In this document: in pieces, positions 52,671 to 63,299 of the stretch | Layout: each line of letters starts with the position of its first letter | How positions within the stretch are numbered: position 1 is the stretch's first letter | NCBI RefSeq assembly: GCF_932526225.1 | Contig: NC_064034.1 | Span: forward strand, 7,240,001 to 7,304,000 | From: Nematostella vectensis | Taxonomy: Eukaryota; Cnidaria; Anthozoa; Actiniaria; Edwardsiidae | Reading direction: 5' to 3' | Length of the DNA stretch: 64,000 bases | The notes under the pieces: model-generated | What the model saw: only the letters and a program-made list of their open reading frames with translations | The model's database searches: none | Told to the model about the DNA's origin: nothing | Program-made: the position numbers and the translations under genes

Positions 52671-52811
52671 CACTTAAATTTAGTACATAATGATCATCTC
52701 AATATTTGTTAACAGGATGTAATATTATTATTCATGGTTATGGTGGGTAGTTCTTATCCCACAAGGTTTAGTGTTTGGTAGGATGCACAGCTCTTAATAC
52801 TACGACACAGG

Positions 52812-52972
52812 AATGACCCAGTAAGGGAATGAGACGGCTGACACAGCAATGACCCAGTAAGGGAATGAGACGGCTGACACAGCAATGACCCAGTAAGGGA
52901 ATGAGACGGCTGACACAGCAGTGACCCAGTAAGGGAATGAGACGGCTGACACAGCAATGACCCAGTAAGAAA
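52812..52972. repeat. 36-bp minisatellite, about 4.5 copies
   Basis: Nearly perfect head-to-tail copies, starting at 52,812, 52,848, 52,884, 52,920 and 52,956 (partial), with core AATGACCCAGTAAGGGAATG. A period divisible by 3 keeps a minus-strand frame open (12-residue period, QPSHSLTGSLLC), which I regard as incidental. It lies about 400 bp downstream of DYNC2LI1. Confidence 0.95.
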
Positions 52973-53488
52973 TGTGACCGCTGTTATTGTTGGGGTAGAT
53001 CTTTTATCCCGGAACCTGGTTTGTTATATTAGAATAAGAGGTAGGATTTTTGCTAAAATAGGGGAAGTATTTATTATCAGATATAAAAGATGATCGATGA
53101 AGTATGTTAAAGCGCGACCTTGGTCCTCTGCTTGAGTAAAATCGCTAGAGTGAAAACACATTTCCGGACTGAGAATATGATTATTTAACCGACTATTATT
53201 CATTCAGGGGAGTACCAAGAGTGTCTTGGGGTTCCGGGGTCCTCATTTTTTTAACCAATAACATACCCTGTTTTTCGCTAACCTAAAAAGTCCCCCCCCC
53301 CTAATAAAAAACTTTACGCCCAGTTACGCCAGTGTCATCAAGTTGCATGCATGCCTCTCTACATACAAAACATATAACTGGTAAATGTAAAATAAAATCG
53401 TCTTTCAAAGGTAAACGTTTTAGTCCATCTAGTCTATTATCCAACAAGCCACGACAAACTTTCCCATCCTTGCTTATCCTAGGAACCA

Positions 53489-53521
53489 GACTTTTAGCCT
53501 GTGGAACACAGGCTAAAAGTC
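53489..53521. repeat. Perfect 15-bp-arm hairpin
   Basis: GACTTTTAGCCTGTG, a 3-base loop GAA, and the exact reverse complement CACAGGCTAAAAGTC. It has no terminal T-run or coding context. It could be the centre of a decayed foldback element. Confidence 0.9.
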
Positions 53522-53767
53522 ACTCCCCTTTACCTTTTTGTATCTTCTGGCCCAGCTCTTCTCCGTCGTTCTTTGGCAATTTAAGACTCTATATGTCTCT
53601 TCATGCAAAACATAAAGTCCAGGGCCTCGTTATTAGAATATAGATTTTCTAATTATTTACTTTCAATTTCCTTTACAGTATGGACCAATTGCACTAATTT
53701 GCGCGCGCTAGTCTGTAATACATGATTCCGGCGAATAGCGCGCGCTTTGACATACCGTGGTTCCTAG

Positions 53768-53830
53768 TGGTTCCAAAGCCTCGAACGTCTCTCGCTGACC
53801 ACTAAATAGAGGTCCGAGGCTCTGGAACCA
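53768..53830. repeat. Inverted repeat, 16-bp arms
   Basis: The arm TGGTTCCAAAGCCTCG (53,768-53,783) and the arm CGAGGCTCTGGAACCA (53,815-53,830) are complementary at 15 of 16 positions, separated by 31 bp. It is a small MITE-like remnant, in a GC-rich patch with GCGCGCGC strings. Confidence 0.7.
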
Positions 53831-54560
53831 GGGTCGCTCTAAAATATAACAGAATTGTAAATGAAACGACAGTGAGTAGGCGCTATAAAAATCGATTTAT
53901 CATTTATATACCGGTGCTAAAGGGCAGTACCACGTCCTTTGTGCTAGCTCGAACGCGAGGCTTAGAACCACTTTAAACTACTCCAAACGATTTGTTCGAA
54001 AGCCAAGAACATAAAAACTGCGTTGAAGGTCAAGAACTACTTTCTCTTGATGTTATCTTTAGTGGACATCTCCCCAAGATTCACAAAGGCACCGAGAATA
54101 GTGACGGAAGTAGGCGTTTGGGTTTTTGTGGGAACACCGCCAAGAGCGCTATAATCTCATTTAGTTTGACGGTATCAAATACGCTTACTACGGTTACAAA
54201 GCAAATCCCACTCCAAAGGTTAATCTTGTTTTTTATATATTTGGAGAGGAAACGTGCATGCCTATTAAATGCCCGAATGCGTGCTCTTCAATACTTCTAG
54301 CGCTAATCGTGTTCAGCTCTACAGAAACGGACCTTGGGGCATTCAAGATAATTACCACCATTTTAATTTGGGGGGGAAAAATAGTAAATTTAAAAGCATG
54401 TATAGTCACGTCCATGTTTTAAAGAATATCTAACGATCTAAATTTAAATTATTTTTTTAAAACAAGTTAGCACTTCCATAGTTATAAGAACCCTAAAAGA
54501 TATACGACATGCTTCTCCGTACCCAAACCTGGGGATCCCCCCTCCCCCACTAAATCAAGG

Positions 54561-54568
54561 TGACGTCA
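54561..54568. promoter_or_regulatory. CRE-like site TGACGTCA
   Basis: A perfect palindromic cAMP-response element core, 1.2 kb upstream of NIM1K. It adjoins repeat-derived sequence, so its relevance is uncertain. Confidence 0.3.
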
Positions 54569-54689
54569 TTAAAAGGTGGTCACGCAGCCCAGAGACGCAT
54601 GGGGACGAGGCCAAGTACGACCGACGACGAACCGTAATGAATGCCGCGTGATACTACCCTACTATCCGTGCCGGATAAAAAAAAGCGAA

Positions 54690-54935
54690 AGTTCGCATGT
54701 TGCCGGAAACATGTTGTCCGCGCGCATGTTTCCTCGATGTACCCCAGTTTGGCCAACATGGAAACATTGTTGCGCGCCACAAATTTTGTGTCCAGGACAC
54801 AAAAAATGTTTCCACAGCGCGCATAAATATTTCCCGATGTTTCGTGACCGCTTGGCCACCCTCGGAAACATTTGGGAAACACGTTTACCCAATGTTGCGG
54901 GAAACATGTGTCCTCGTTTGGCCAGGGCCCTAAGG
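54690..54935. repeat. Hairpin-rich repeat with GGAAACATGTT/TTTGGCCA motifs
   Basis: The segment has many copies of GGAAACAT/ATGTTTCC in both orientations. It also has paired TTTGGCCAACATGG and TTTGGCCAGGGCCC stretches and a central near-palindrome TTTTGTGTCCAGGACACAAA. Extensive self-complementarity and high CpG content suggest a dispersed non-autonomous element. A 184-codon frame through it (54,576-55,130) is best explained by low stop frequency in the repeat. I cannot name the family. Confidence 0.6.
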
Positions 54936-55583
54936 CTTTATTTCATTGCGGCCGAAAATAGAAGACGCTGGATCCTCGAGAATGCCCTCCTACCGCCAAC
55001 CCTCGTCAAATCGGTTCTTTCTACCATGTCGCGCGCTCTTACGTCAACAACCGCACGCAACACACGACACCTTCCCGAGAAGGCCCCGTGTTGTGCTGAA
55101 CAGGCTCAACACTTATCCAAATCTCACTAGACAATCCCTGAGCCGCCGTTTCATTGGAACATATTCGATGAAGTCTTAATCCTTTGTTTGATGAAGGCTG
55201 AATAAAATCAACAAGGAGCCAAGTTTGCGGTTTATTTTACCACTATTCATTATTTTTTTTGGCTCGGATTTATGACGAACAAAGCGCCTTTTTGCCCATA
55301 CAACCGTTCTGGATGTACAGTACTGTGTATTGGTTACGGGACATGTTTAGTTGCAGAAATCTTGTAAATTTTTTATGTCGTCGGCGTAAATTGCCTCACA
55401 GGTTCGTTCTTTATTTGACAGATTTTCGAACTAGTTTTGTTCTCCTACGCAAAAGAAAACCAATTGAAAAGCACCCCGACCAATTAATACTTTTGTGGGT
55501 CAGACTCCCTTCAAGAAATCATAAACAATTTTAATCACCTGGAGGGTAAACAAAAAATCTAAATCACACTTCACTTAATTACA

Positions 55584-55591
55584 TGACGTCA
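55584..55591. promoter_or_regulatory. CRE-like site TGACGTCA upstream of NIM1K
   Basis: Perfect palindromic CRE core, 190 bp upstream of the NIM1K start codon and 58 bp upstream of the X-box. The promoter-proximal position makes CREB/ATF binding plausible; inference from motif only. Confidence 0.5.
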
Positions 55592-55649
55592 CAATAACGT
55601 ATCAGCCGCATTTTATTGTCATCTGCGCGGACTGGGCCTTTGAGCGAGT

Positions 55650-55663
55650 GTTTCCATAGCAAC
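55650..55663 (+). promoter_or_regulatory. RFX X-box upstream of NIM1K
   Basis: GTTTCCATAGCAAC matches the RFX X-box consensus (RYYNYY, 1-3 bases, RRNRAC) over its full length. It lies 118 bp upstream of the ATG, the usual place for X-boxes of ciliary genes. Known biology: RFX factors control ciliary gene sets in animals. Confidence 0.6.
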
Positions 55664-55781
55664 TTCTGTCACTGGTGAATTTGATAATTTAGAGGAACGT
55701 GATTATGCTACTTGTGCGAGTTGACTGAGGTAACATGTAGCCTCCAAAAGCTTGTGGACTTGGCAAAGTCCGCAAAGCAAT

Positions 55782-57537
55782 ATGACTGTAGCAAATAATA
55801 ATAATCAGGCCATGACGAGATCGTCTGGTGTCGCCGAGAGTGCAGACACGAAGGGAGATGAACCTCAAAAAAAGCTTACCCCGTATCAAAGGCTCAACCA
55901 CGACTTGTCCAACGAAGAACGTTACCTGAAGGAAATAAGTCTTGGGAAGCGTATTGGATTTTATCGAATCCGTGGAGAGCTTGGAACTGGGAATTTTTGT
56001 CAGGTTAAAATGGGGATACAATCACTAACTCGAGGTGAGTGAGGGGTCAGAAGTTTGTTCTTGCTCGTGGGATAGATGAATCGTTGTTGATGTTGTTCTG
56101 TGTTCGATTCTTTCAGAGAAAGTGGCTATCAAGATACTCGACAAAACTAAACTCGATCAGAAAACGCAGCGACTACTCTCCCGCGAAATATCATCCATGG
56201 AAAATTTGCATCATCCGAATATAATTCGCTTATACGAGGTCATCGAGACGTTATCGAAGTTACATATTGTTATGGAATATGCGTGCGGTGGGGAGCTTTT
56301 TGCTAAGATCTCGAATGAGGGAAAACTTCCTGAGAGAATCGCCAAAAAGTTATACGGTCAAGTTCTTTCTGCAGTTGAGCATATGGTATGTTGAATGGCG
56401 ACTGTATCAAAGGGTATTTTTTAACCATGGTCTGAATGGGATGATTTGCTGCCTCTTAAAAAAACCAAACACGTTTTGTGCACACAATTCTTAATCGGAA
56501 CTCACAGGATAATGGTACGCTTGAGTAGACCCTACTAGCTGTGGGACACACAGGCCACTGGATAAAATAAAATTCCTTTTTCATCCATAGGTTCGTAGGC
56601 GCAAAAATATTGATTTTACTTTGAAATGTGTTTTTTGGGAAGCCAGTCTAGTGTAACGGATGTATTATTGTAGTTTACCAAGTGCACTTGTAATTTATGC
56701 CTGAATTCTGCGCCATGATACCAAGCACTATTTATCCTTGCTCATTAAAAACGTCTTCTCTTTCACCAACAGCACGATAATGACATTATACACCGTGACT
56801 TGAAAGCTGAAAATGTGTTTATTGCTGGGCCGAATTTGGTCAAAGTTGGGGACTTTGGGTTCAGTACGACTGCTACTAAAGAATCTGCTCTGAACACATT
56901 CTGTGGATCACCGCCGTACGCTGCACCTGAACTCTTCAAAGATGAGCATTATATCGGGATCTACGTAGACATTTGGGCGATGGGGATAATGCTGTATTTC
57001 ATGGTCACTGGGGTCATGCCATTCAGAGCAGAGACTGTCGGTAAATTAAAGAAGTGCATTTTAGATGGGTCATTCTTTTTGCCCGATTTCTTATCGGATG
57101 GCTGTAGACAGCTAATTCGCAACATACTTCGGCCGGTTCCTACTGATCGCTTCTCTATAGAAGATATAAAACGGTCGACTTGGTTGGAGACAGAGACGTT
57201 GCCACAAGCGGATGAAAGATATAGTTTAACACCACCAATACTGGCTAAGCAGGCTGCCTCGGAAGACGAAAAAGAGGCCTTGGTTGTTCTCAATGATCTT
57301 GGCATCACAACTGAACACATGAGTAGATGTCATGATTCCAGAGATAGTATTACGGGTACTTATAGAATCGTATTACATAGAATACAAAAAAGAAAGACGG
57401 AACTTTCGCGAAAGTCATCGACCCTTACTTCATTTGGTAACTACAGCTCCATGCCTTGTGATTCAAAACACAACGACAGGCCGGATAGGACTAAAAAGAC
57501 ACAGGACACCAAATCGAAATTTTGCTCCATATTGTGA
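55782..57537 (+). CDS. NIM1K: Serine/threonine-protein kinase NIM1, 428 aa
   Basis: Three coding exons, 55782-56034, 56117-56385 and 56773-57537, with GT-AG introns in phases 1 and 0; 429 codons with stop. The kinase domain of the CAMK/AMPK-related group covers about residues 60-315: glycine loop GELGTGNF (65-72), VAIK lysine K90, helix-C glutamate E108, HRD 181-183, DFG 201-203, T-loop T216 in the NTFCGSPPY context, and APE (225-227). The segment from EKVAIKILDKTK to IIRLYEV is almost identical to vertebrate NIM1. T216 is the position that LKB1 phosphorylates in this family. The conserved C-terminal part contains DLGITTEHM, SITGTYRIVLHR and the ending SKFCSIL. The ATG at 55,782 is the first in frame; an upstream in-frame TTG is not a plausible animal start. 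Length agrees with vertebrate NIM1 (~436 aa). An upstream X-box and CRE suggest regulation. Confidence 0.97.
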
Positions 57538-58866
57538 TGGTAGCAATCAAGGTTTCTATTATTCCTATCCAGGTGTGGCTATTTTCCTAGCTAATTTTAC
57601 AAAAAAGGGAAACGAATTACAGTATTTCCACACTCCATTTCTTCTAATTATCCGATTATTTTTACAAAGGCATCTAGTTAGTAATGAATGTAAGGATTCG
57701 TTGATTCATCGGCTGGTTGACAAGGTGCTCTAGGTAAACAAATCCGTCTTTTACTGCGCCCTTTCGTAGCCATTGCAAAGTTTAAATATTGTTTATTTAT
57801 TAATGACACAAAGTTGCGTTGCAAAGTTGTAGAGCATTCATAATTATCACCACTGTGTTACCAAGTTTATCACCGAGGTGTACATATATCATGCGTTTAT
57901 CAAAACACGACGGGTTCACACACATTTACATATTCAAAATGTACAGAAATTGTAGATATTTGTATTTTAAGTTATTTTTGGTTAGAAAATGTAAAAAGGA
58001 CGTTTTTAAGGTTAATTGAGTGTTGATAGGTAACATCACTATGGAAACAAAATTTTTGTAAAGTATTTATTATTCATTCGCAGAGAAACGACTAGCAACT
58101 ACTTATATCAGATATGAATGAAAAATTGAAAGCAAACAAGGGGTTTCATGTGTTCATTTCCCATTTCTCAATGCTGTCAGTAAAAAATATCACAGTGCTG
58201 TCTAAAATCTGTTAAGAATATTACTGTGGCTATTTGAGTGGTTAGAAGATTCTTAGTTTACATTTATCATCCATCAACTTTTTAACAAACACATTTTAAT
58301 GAGCAAAAAGTGCAAATAATACTCTTATCCATTTCCTTCTATTTATCAGACAAACACATCAAAGGCTACTCTTTTGTTTTGAGGGTGCTTTGTCCCATTT
58401 ACTAACTTTTCTTATTCAGTTTACATCTAGTAAAAATGTGCTTTTTTTCGGTTCAAAAAAATTAAAACCAATTTACTCTCTTTAAGGGCTGTTTCTATTT
58501 AGAGTTTCTCAAAACTAATTAAATCTCTGCTTTTTCTCTTGGCAATTTGATTCTTATCACTTCAAATTTGAATAAATAAAGGAAGCACAATTAAAAAAAA
58601 ATATTTCACTCAATTTATTGCACAAATTACTTGCCCTAAACCAGACAAACAAATTGCAGGGTTTAATGTTAGTGACCAATGAGACACATTTTAAACTAGA
58701 TTCTCAAAGTACAACTGGAAGAATATGTGATTAATGATACATGTATTTCAATGCAAATTAAAGAAAATTATGATTTTTTTTATAAGATGAGATTGAAAAT
58801 GTGTAGTCATTATGCCAATTTAGTTGCAAAACCAATCTTTGGAAACTGTAAGTATACACTACATAG
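57538..58866. other. 3' UTR and intergenic region downstream of NIM1K
   Basis: AT-rich sequence without supported exons. AATAAA occurs at 58,571-58,580 as a possible but distant poly(A) signal. The region ends at the 3' tail of the LINE, which is oriented convergently with NIM1K. Confidence 0.5.
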
Positions 58867-59116
58867 AACAACAACAACAACAACAACAATATAACTTTAT
58901 TTATACCACACACAGAAATTACAGTAAGAAAATAAATAATAATTACAGATTTTGGGTATTGGCTGCCTAGAAGTAACTAAAAAGCTAATCTGGCTAGGCA
59001 GCACAAAATAGTTCAATTAAATGGAGCGTATAGCAAGGACGTACAAGGCACGAATACAAAATACATGAAAGCAGCAGCAAAATAAAATGCAATAAAACAA
59101 AAAAACTAGATAGAGG

Positions 59117-62100
59117 CTAATAATTTTCAAGGATTGAGGTCTTTATTGCAGCCTTGAAGCTAGGCAAACGCATGGTTTTGGTAGGTTCTTTGATGTTATT
59201 CCAAATTGAGGCACCTTTAAAACGAATATTAAACTTTCCATAATTAGTTCGAGGTAAAGGGAGGCAGTACGATGATTTAGAAGCCAGTCTTGTATTATAT
59301 TTGTGCCTTGAAGCAACCGTAGTAAAAAAAGAATCAAAAGGAGTTGGAAGTAGATTCAAATTAAATTTGTACATAAATATTGTGTTTAAGTAATAGATTA
59401 GATCAGGAGATTTCAAGATATTTAGTTTTCTAAAGATAGGAGAAGTATGTTCAATGTAAGATGAGAAAGTTATGATTCTAACAGCTTTCTTCTGTAAAAT
59501 AAAAAGAGGCTTGATTGTTGATTCATATGTGTTGCCCCAAATAATAGCACCATAAGTAAGAAATGGATAAATTAGAGAATAATATAGCTGAGTGAGAATT
59601 GTTGGTGATACATAGTAACGCAGCTTTGCTATTATTCCGACACCTCTGGAGATTTTCTTACTTAACTGGTTAATGTGCTCCTTCCAGTTAAGAAAGGAGT
59701 CAATAACTACACCAAGATATTTGATATTATTTTTTTGTTTAATGGTATTATTATTGATTGATAAAGAAATAGAACTAGCCAGCCTCTTTTGTGCTGGTCG
59801 AAAAATGACAAAATTAGTTTTACTGATGTTCAAAGCCAATTTATTTGCACAAAGCCAACGATTTATATTATACAGATCTGTGTTTACTTTGGTCTCTAAG
59901 GATGTCAATGAAGAATCGGCACAAAATAAATTGGCATCATCAGCAAATAAATGAAAGTCAAATAAGTTGGAGCAGTTATTAAAATCATTAATGTACAGAA
60001 GAAAGAGAAGTGGACCAAGTACTGAACCTTGAGGCACTCCACATGTTATTGGTAGTGGTGCAGATGACACATTACCAATAGAAACAAACTGTTGCCTGTT
60101 TGATAAGTAGGAAACAAACCATTCATAAGCTATGCCACGGATGCCGTATGAATAAAGTTTTGCTAATAATATTTTATGATCAACAGTATCAAAAGCTTTG
60201 CTAAAATCAAGAAATATGCCACAAGAGTATTGACCACCCTCAATTGATCTTTGGATTTTATCGGTAATAAGCAGAAGAGCATGTTCTGTAGAATGATTGG
60301 CTCGAAAGCCAAATTGATTTTTGTACAAAATATCGTATTTGTCTAGAAATTTTATCACTCTGTTATACATTAACCTTTCAAGTAACTGATTAAAAATAGA
60401 TAATAATGATATTGGTCTAAAATTAGAAGTGTCAAAATGAGAGCCTGATTTGTAAATAGGTATGACACGTGCAATTTTGAAGGCATCAGGTACAATGCCA
60501 GAAGAAAAGGACAGATTGTATAATATCTCCAGAGGCCTTGAAATAATAGAGCTTAGTATTTTAAGAACTGTAATTGGAATGCTATAAGAACCACAAGCTT
60601 TACCTGATTTAATTCCTAAGATTATACTTCTAATTTCCTCTGTAGATGTGGGAGCTAGAAGAAAGCTGTTAGAATTAGCTGTTGGAAGAAATTCTGAAAA
60701 TAAAGTGTTTACTTTTGGAATATTGTTGCTGATATTTCTGCCAACATTAGCAAAGAAGTAATTGAACTCATTTGCTATCTCATTTACATTGGTTAAAACC
60801 TTATTAGAAGATACAATTTTTGAAGGTGTGAAATGAGCCTTAGGCTTTAGCACGACAATTTCTTTTATCCCTTTCCAGATATTTTTTATGTTAGATTTGT
60901 TAAAATTAAAGTACTTTTCATAGTATTTTCTCTTACTTATTGCTATTAAATGGTTCAATTTATTTCTATAGATTTTGTATTTTTCAAAATGATATTGATT
61001 TCTAGATTTAATAAACTTCCTATAGAGCCTGTTCTTATAATTAATCGAAGTTCTGATGCCCTTGGATATCCAAGGTTTTGCTTTGAATTTAATTTCTTTT
61101 CTAGAAAGTTTTTTCATTGGAACATGGGAATTAATTATTTCATTAGACTTAGCAAGAAAACAGGAAAAAATATCGTTAACATTATCCATACCATAAAACT
61201 GTAAAGACCAATCAATTTGGCTAAAATCATTAATTAAAGCTTCCTGATCCAACCTAGAATAGTCCCTTTGGTAGAAGTCATTTTTTGAGACATTGATATT
61301 AATTGAATCTATTGTCAGAAAATTGGGAAGATGATCTGTTAAGGGATAAACAATATTGCCACTACAAGTTTTATGTTCGAGCGAGTTAAAAAATATATTG
61401 TCTATGAGCGTGGCCGAATGATCAGTTATTCTAGTAGGTTGCAAGATATGTGGCTGAAAAGAATATGAAAATAAAGTATTAAGAAATTCCCCTGTTTGTT
61501 GGTGGGAGTCTGAATTTAATAAATTCAAATTTATGTCACCTGAAAAAAGGCAGAGCTTTCCCTCCTTACTGATTTTGTCCATGGTTTTATAGGAATGTTC
61601 TAAAAAGGGGTCAAGAGAACTATTTGGATGGCGGTAAATAACTCCACATAATATGTTTTTGCTACCCTTATTATTTTGTATTTCAACCCATAAAGATTCT
61701 TGTTGATCATTTGAAATGGATAAGTCCTCCCTCAAAATGAAATTAAAAGAATCAGCTATAAATAAACCTACTCCCCCAACTGAAAATTTAGTCGGTTTCG
61801 ATATATAAGTAAAACCTGGGAGAGAACAATTAGCAATATGCTCTCTACAGTCAGAATGCCAGGTTTCAGATAGAGCAATTAACTTAAAAGGATGATTTAA
61901 AGTAGAAAGCATATCTTGTAATTTATCAAAGTTTTTTGAAATACTTCTTATATTACAATGAAGAAGTGAGAGCGATTTGTCTGATAAATTTGAAAGCTCA
62001 TAAGACGAGTGAAATTCATGGGGGGAGTAGTATTTTGAATTAATCTGACTAGGAATATTAATATCTAAATCAAAGTCACTTAAATTCGGAAAATTCAAAC

Positions 62101-62410
62101 TAGAAACTATGTCTAGATGAGGAAGATTTTCAAGGCGAACGCGATCAATGAATGGGGAGCAGTGGCACAATGTATTGGAATTAAAGACTAGATCCAATAG
62201 ATCATTGTTGTTTAAATTGTGAAAGGGAAAGACTTCAGAATAGCAGGGCTGACAGAGCCATAAATCGTTGGTGAGCGATAAATGATTAAACTGTTTAAGC
62301 AACAATTTTGAGCATTTAAAGTGACACCACTGTAAACATGAATCGCATTCGACAGCACGACAGTTCTTTCTTATAATTTTAGAACAAATGTGACAGATAA
62401 CTCTAGTCAT
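59117..62410 (-). CDS. LINE ORF2: PHD finger, endonuclease, reverse transcriptase (1097 aa)
   Basis: The single open frame encodes an N-terminal C4HC3 PHD-type zinc finger (C6, C9, C22, C25, H30, C33, C53, C56). An apurinic-type (EEP) endonuclease at ~148-368 has N153, E182 (SETW), Y259, D292/N294 (GDINLN), D337 and D359-H360 in the expected order. A reverse transcriptase at ~645-900 has FRPISLL, LDFSKAFD (734-741), GVPQGSVLGP and the catalytic FADD (822-825). The C-terminal part has the usual SxNxKY-like and RxNTR-like LINE features. It nicks target DNA and primes cDNA synthesis from the element's RNA. The start ATG gives the complete PHD finger, so an upstream start is not needed. All catalytic residues I looked for are present. 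Confidence 0.95.
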   Translation of the reverse strand: MTRVICHICSKIIRKNCRAVECDSCLQWCHFKCSKLLLKQFNHLSLTNDLWLCQPCYSEVFPFHNLNNNDLLDLVFNSNTLCHCSPFIDRVRLENLPHLDIVSSLNFPNLSDFDLDINIPSQINSKYYSPHEFHSSYELSNLSDKSLSLLHCNIRSISKNFDKLQDMLSTLNHPFKLIALSETWHSDCREHIANCSLPGFTYISKPTKFSVGGVGLFIADSFNFILREDLSISNDQQESLWVEIQNNKGSKNILCGVIYRHPNSSLDPFLEHSYKTMDKISKEGKLCLFSGDINLNLLNSDSHQQTGEFLNTLFSYSFQPHILQPTRITDHSATLIDNIFFNSLEHKTCSGNIVYPLTDHLPNFLTIDSININVSKNDFYQRDYSRLDQEALINDFSQIDWSLQFYGMDNVNDIFSCFLAKSNEIINSHVPMKKLSRKEIKFKAKPWISKGIRTSINYKNRLYRKFIKSRNQYHFEKYKIYRNKLNHLIAISKRKYYEKYFNFNKSNIKNIWKGIKEIVVLKPKAHFTPSKIVSSNKVLTNVNEIANEFNYFFANVGRNISNNIPKVNTLFSEFLPTANSNSFLLAPTSTEEIRSIILGIKSGKACGSYSIPITVLKILSSIISRPLEILYNLSFSSGIVPDAFKIARVIPIYKSGSHFDTSNFRPISLLSIFNQLLERLMYNRVIKFLDKYDILYKNQFGFRANHSTEHALLLITDKIQRSIEGGQYSCGIFLDFSKAFDTVDHKILLAKLYSYGIRGIAYEWFVSYLSNRQQFVSIGNVSSAPLPITCGVPQGSVLGPLLFLLYINDFNNCSNLFDFHLFADDANLFCADSSLTSLETKVNTDLYNINRWLCANKLALNISKTNFVIFRPAQKRLASSISLSINNNTIKQKNNIKYLGVVIDSFLNWKEHINQLSKKISRGVGIIAKLRYYVSPTILTQLYYSLIYPFLTYGAIIWGNTYESTIKPLFILQKKAVRIITFSSYIEHTSPIFRKLNILKSPDLIYYLNTIFMYKFNLNLLPTPFDSFFTTVASRHKYNTRLASKSSYCLPLPRTNYGKFNIRFKGASIWNNIKEPTKTMRLPSFKAAIKTSILENY

Positions 62411-62495
62411 TGTAAGTCAACATAAGAACTTATATGTGATCTAGTTAATTGTAAACTTCGATGGAAAGAATACATGTTAGCTATGTGACTTATTC

Positions 62496-63299
62496 TTAAC
62501 TTGCTGTATTTGTACTTGCCGCACTGTCGCTCTTGGAGGAGATGTTGGTATCTGTCATCGCCGTCGCCCCTTCGACTTCGTGAACAAAGCTGGAGCTTCT
62601 TAGATTTATTAATACCGATTCATCGGTAACATGAATCGATGGACTGCGTTCATTCTTGCGCAAATAGATGTTTCCATTTGCAGTCCAAATGAAGTCATAC
62701 TTCATTTGTTTTCTATCCTCCAACGCACTTTTGAATAATGCCTTGTTTCTTTGAGTGAGAGACTCACTGAGATAGATCGAGTTACTTTTAAATCTATCCA
62801 GGCCAGGCACGTTGTGTGTGGAGAGCTCACGCAACCTCCCCCTGGCTTTGTATGTTTCGTCTCGCTTGTCACGGCTTGTAAATTTGACTATGATGGAGGG
62901 CGGGAACTTTGCCGTCGAGTTTTTAGGCTTGATGCGGTGGCTGGTCGAGATATCCTGTCTCGAGAGCTTGACCCCAATTAGGTTGGCGACTTGACACGCT
63001 ATTTGAGAAGTGTCTTCTCCTTTAACCTCAGGGATCCCACGGATCTCGAGGCATTCCCGGCGGCCATATTGCTCTAGATCGTTTAGCCATTTCCCTTGGT
63101 TTGATAATGTAGATCTGAGTAGCCCCACTTCCGAAAGAAGACGAGAATTCTCTTTCGAGAGTTCTTTTACTTTAACCTCTTGATCTGAGACTTTCTTTAA
63201 GATGATGTCGTACTTTTCATTTAGAAAGTCAAGAGACGCCTGCAATGGCGCCAGTTTCTTGTCGAGTAGTTCTTCCAAAACCTCTCTTGTTAAAGCCAT
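62496..63299 (-). CDS. LINE ORF1: coiled-coil plus RRM-like RNA-binding protein (267 aa)
   Basis: The N-terminal ~80 residues form a charged heptad coiled coil (MALTREVLEELL, then DQEVKVKELSKENSRLLSE). Next is an RRM-like domain starting at LEQYGRRECLEIRGIP (~78-165) and a C-terminal domain with SESLTQRNKALFKSA (~180-250), the layout of L1-type ORF1 (transposase-22-like) proteins. It is expected to trimerise and bind the element's RNA. The frame is open 33 bases further upstream, but the added residues (MCLFVLYFFVA) are hydrophobic and unlike ORF1p, so I chose the internal ATG at 63,299. ORF1 and ORF2 are separate, with an 85-bp spacer. Confidence 0.9.
   Translation of the reverse strand: MALTREVLEELLDKKLAPLQASLDFLNEKYDIILKKVSDQEVKVKELSKENSRLLSEVGLLRSTLSNQGKWLNDLEQYGRRECLEIRGIPEVKGEDTSQIACQVANLIGVKLSRQDISTSHRIKPKNSTAKFPPSIIVKFTSRDKRDETYKARGRLRELSTHNVPGLDRFKSNSIYLSESLTQRNKALFKSALEDRKQMKYDFIWTANGNIYLRKNERSPSIHVTDESVLINLRSSSFVHEVEGATAMTDTNISSKSDSAASTNTAS

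Larger units (their letters stand above)
52973..54689. other. Intergenic region with short hairpins, no supported gene
   Basis: Mixed AT-rich and CpG-containing sequence between DYNC2LI1 and NIM1K. Open frames of 100-110 codons (for example 53,332-53,643 and 53,992-54,300) show no recognisable domain, no consistent splice context, and overlap inverted repeats or low-complexity patches. Defined items inside are the hairpin at 53,489-53,521, the inverted repeat at 53,768-53,830, and a CRE-like site at 54,561. Confidence 0.5.
54936..55781 (+). other. Upstream region and probable 5' UTR of NIM1K
   Basis: About 850 bp without a supported exon. It contains a CRE-like site (55,584) and a perfect X-box (55,650). 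The last ~150 bp before the start codon are likely promoter/5' UTR. An open frame at 55,259-55,534 has no recognisable content. Confidence 0.5.

Noticed and set aside
52754-52957. Minus-strand ORF with a 12-residue repeat
   Set aside because: Artefact of the 36-bp minisatellite, whose period is divisible by 3.
53992-54300. 102-codon ORF between DYNC2LI1 and NIM1K
   Set aside because: No domain, atypical composition, no splice context. Kept only as intergenic sequence.
54576-55130. 184-codon ORF
   Set aside because: It runs through a hairpin-rich repeat, overlaps open frames on both strands, and has no recognisable domain.
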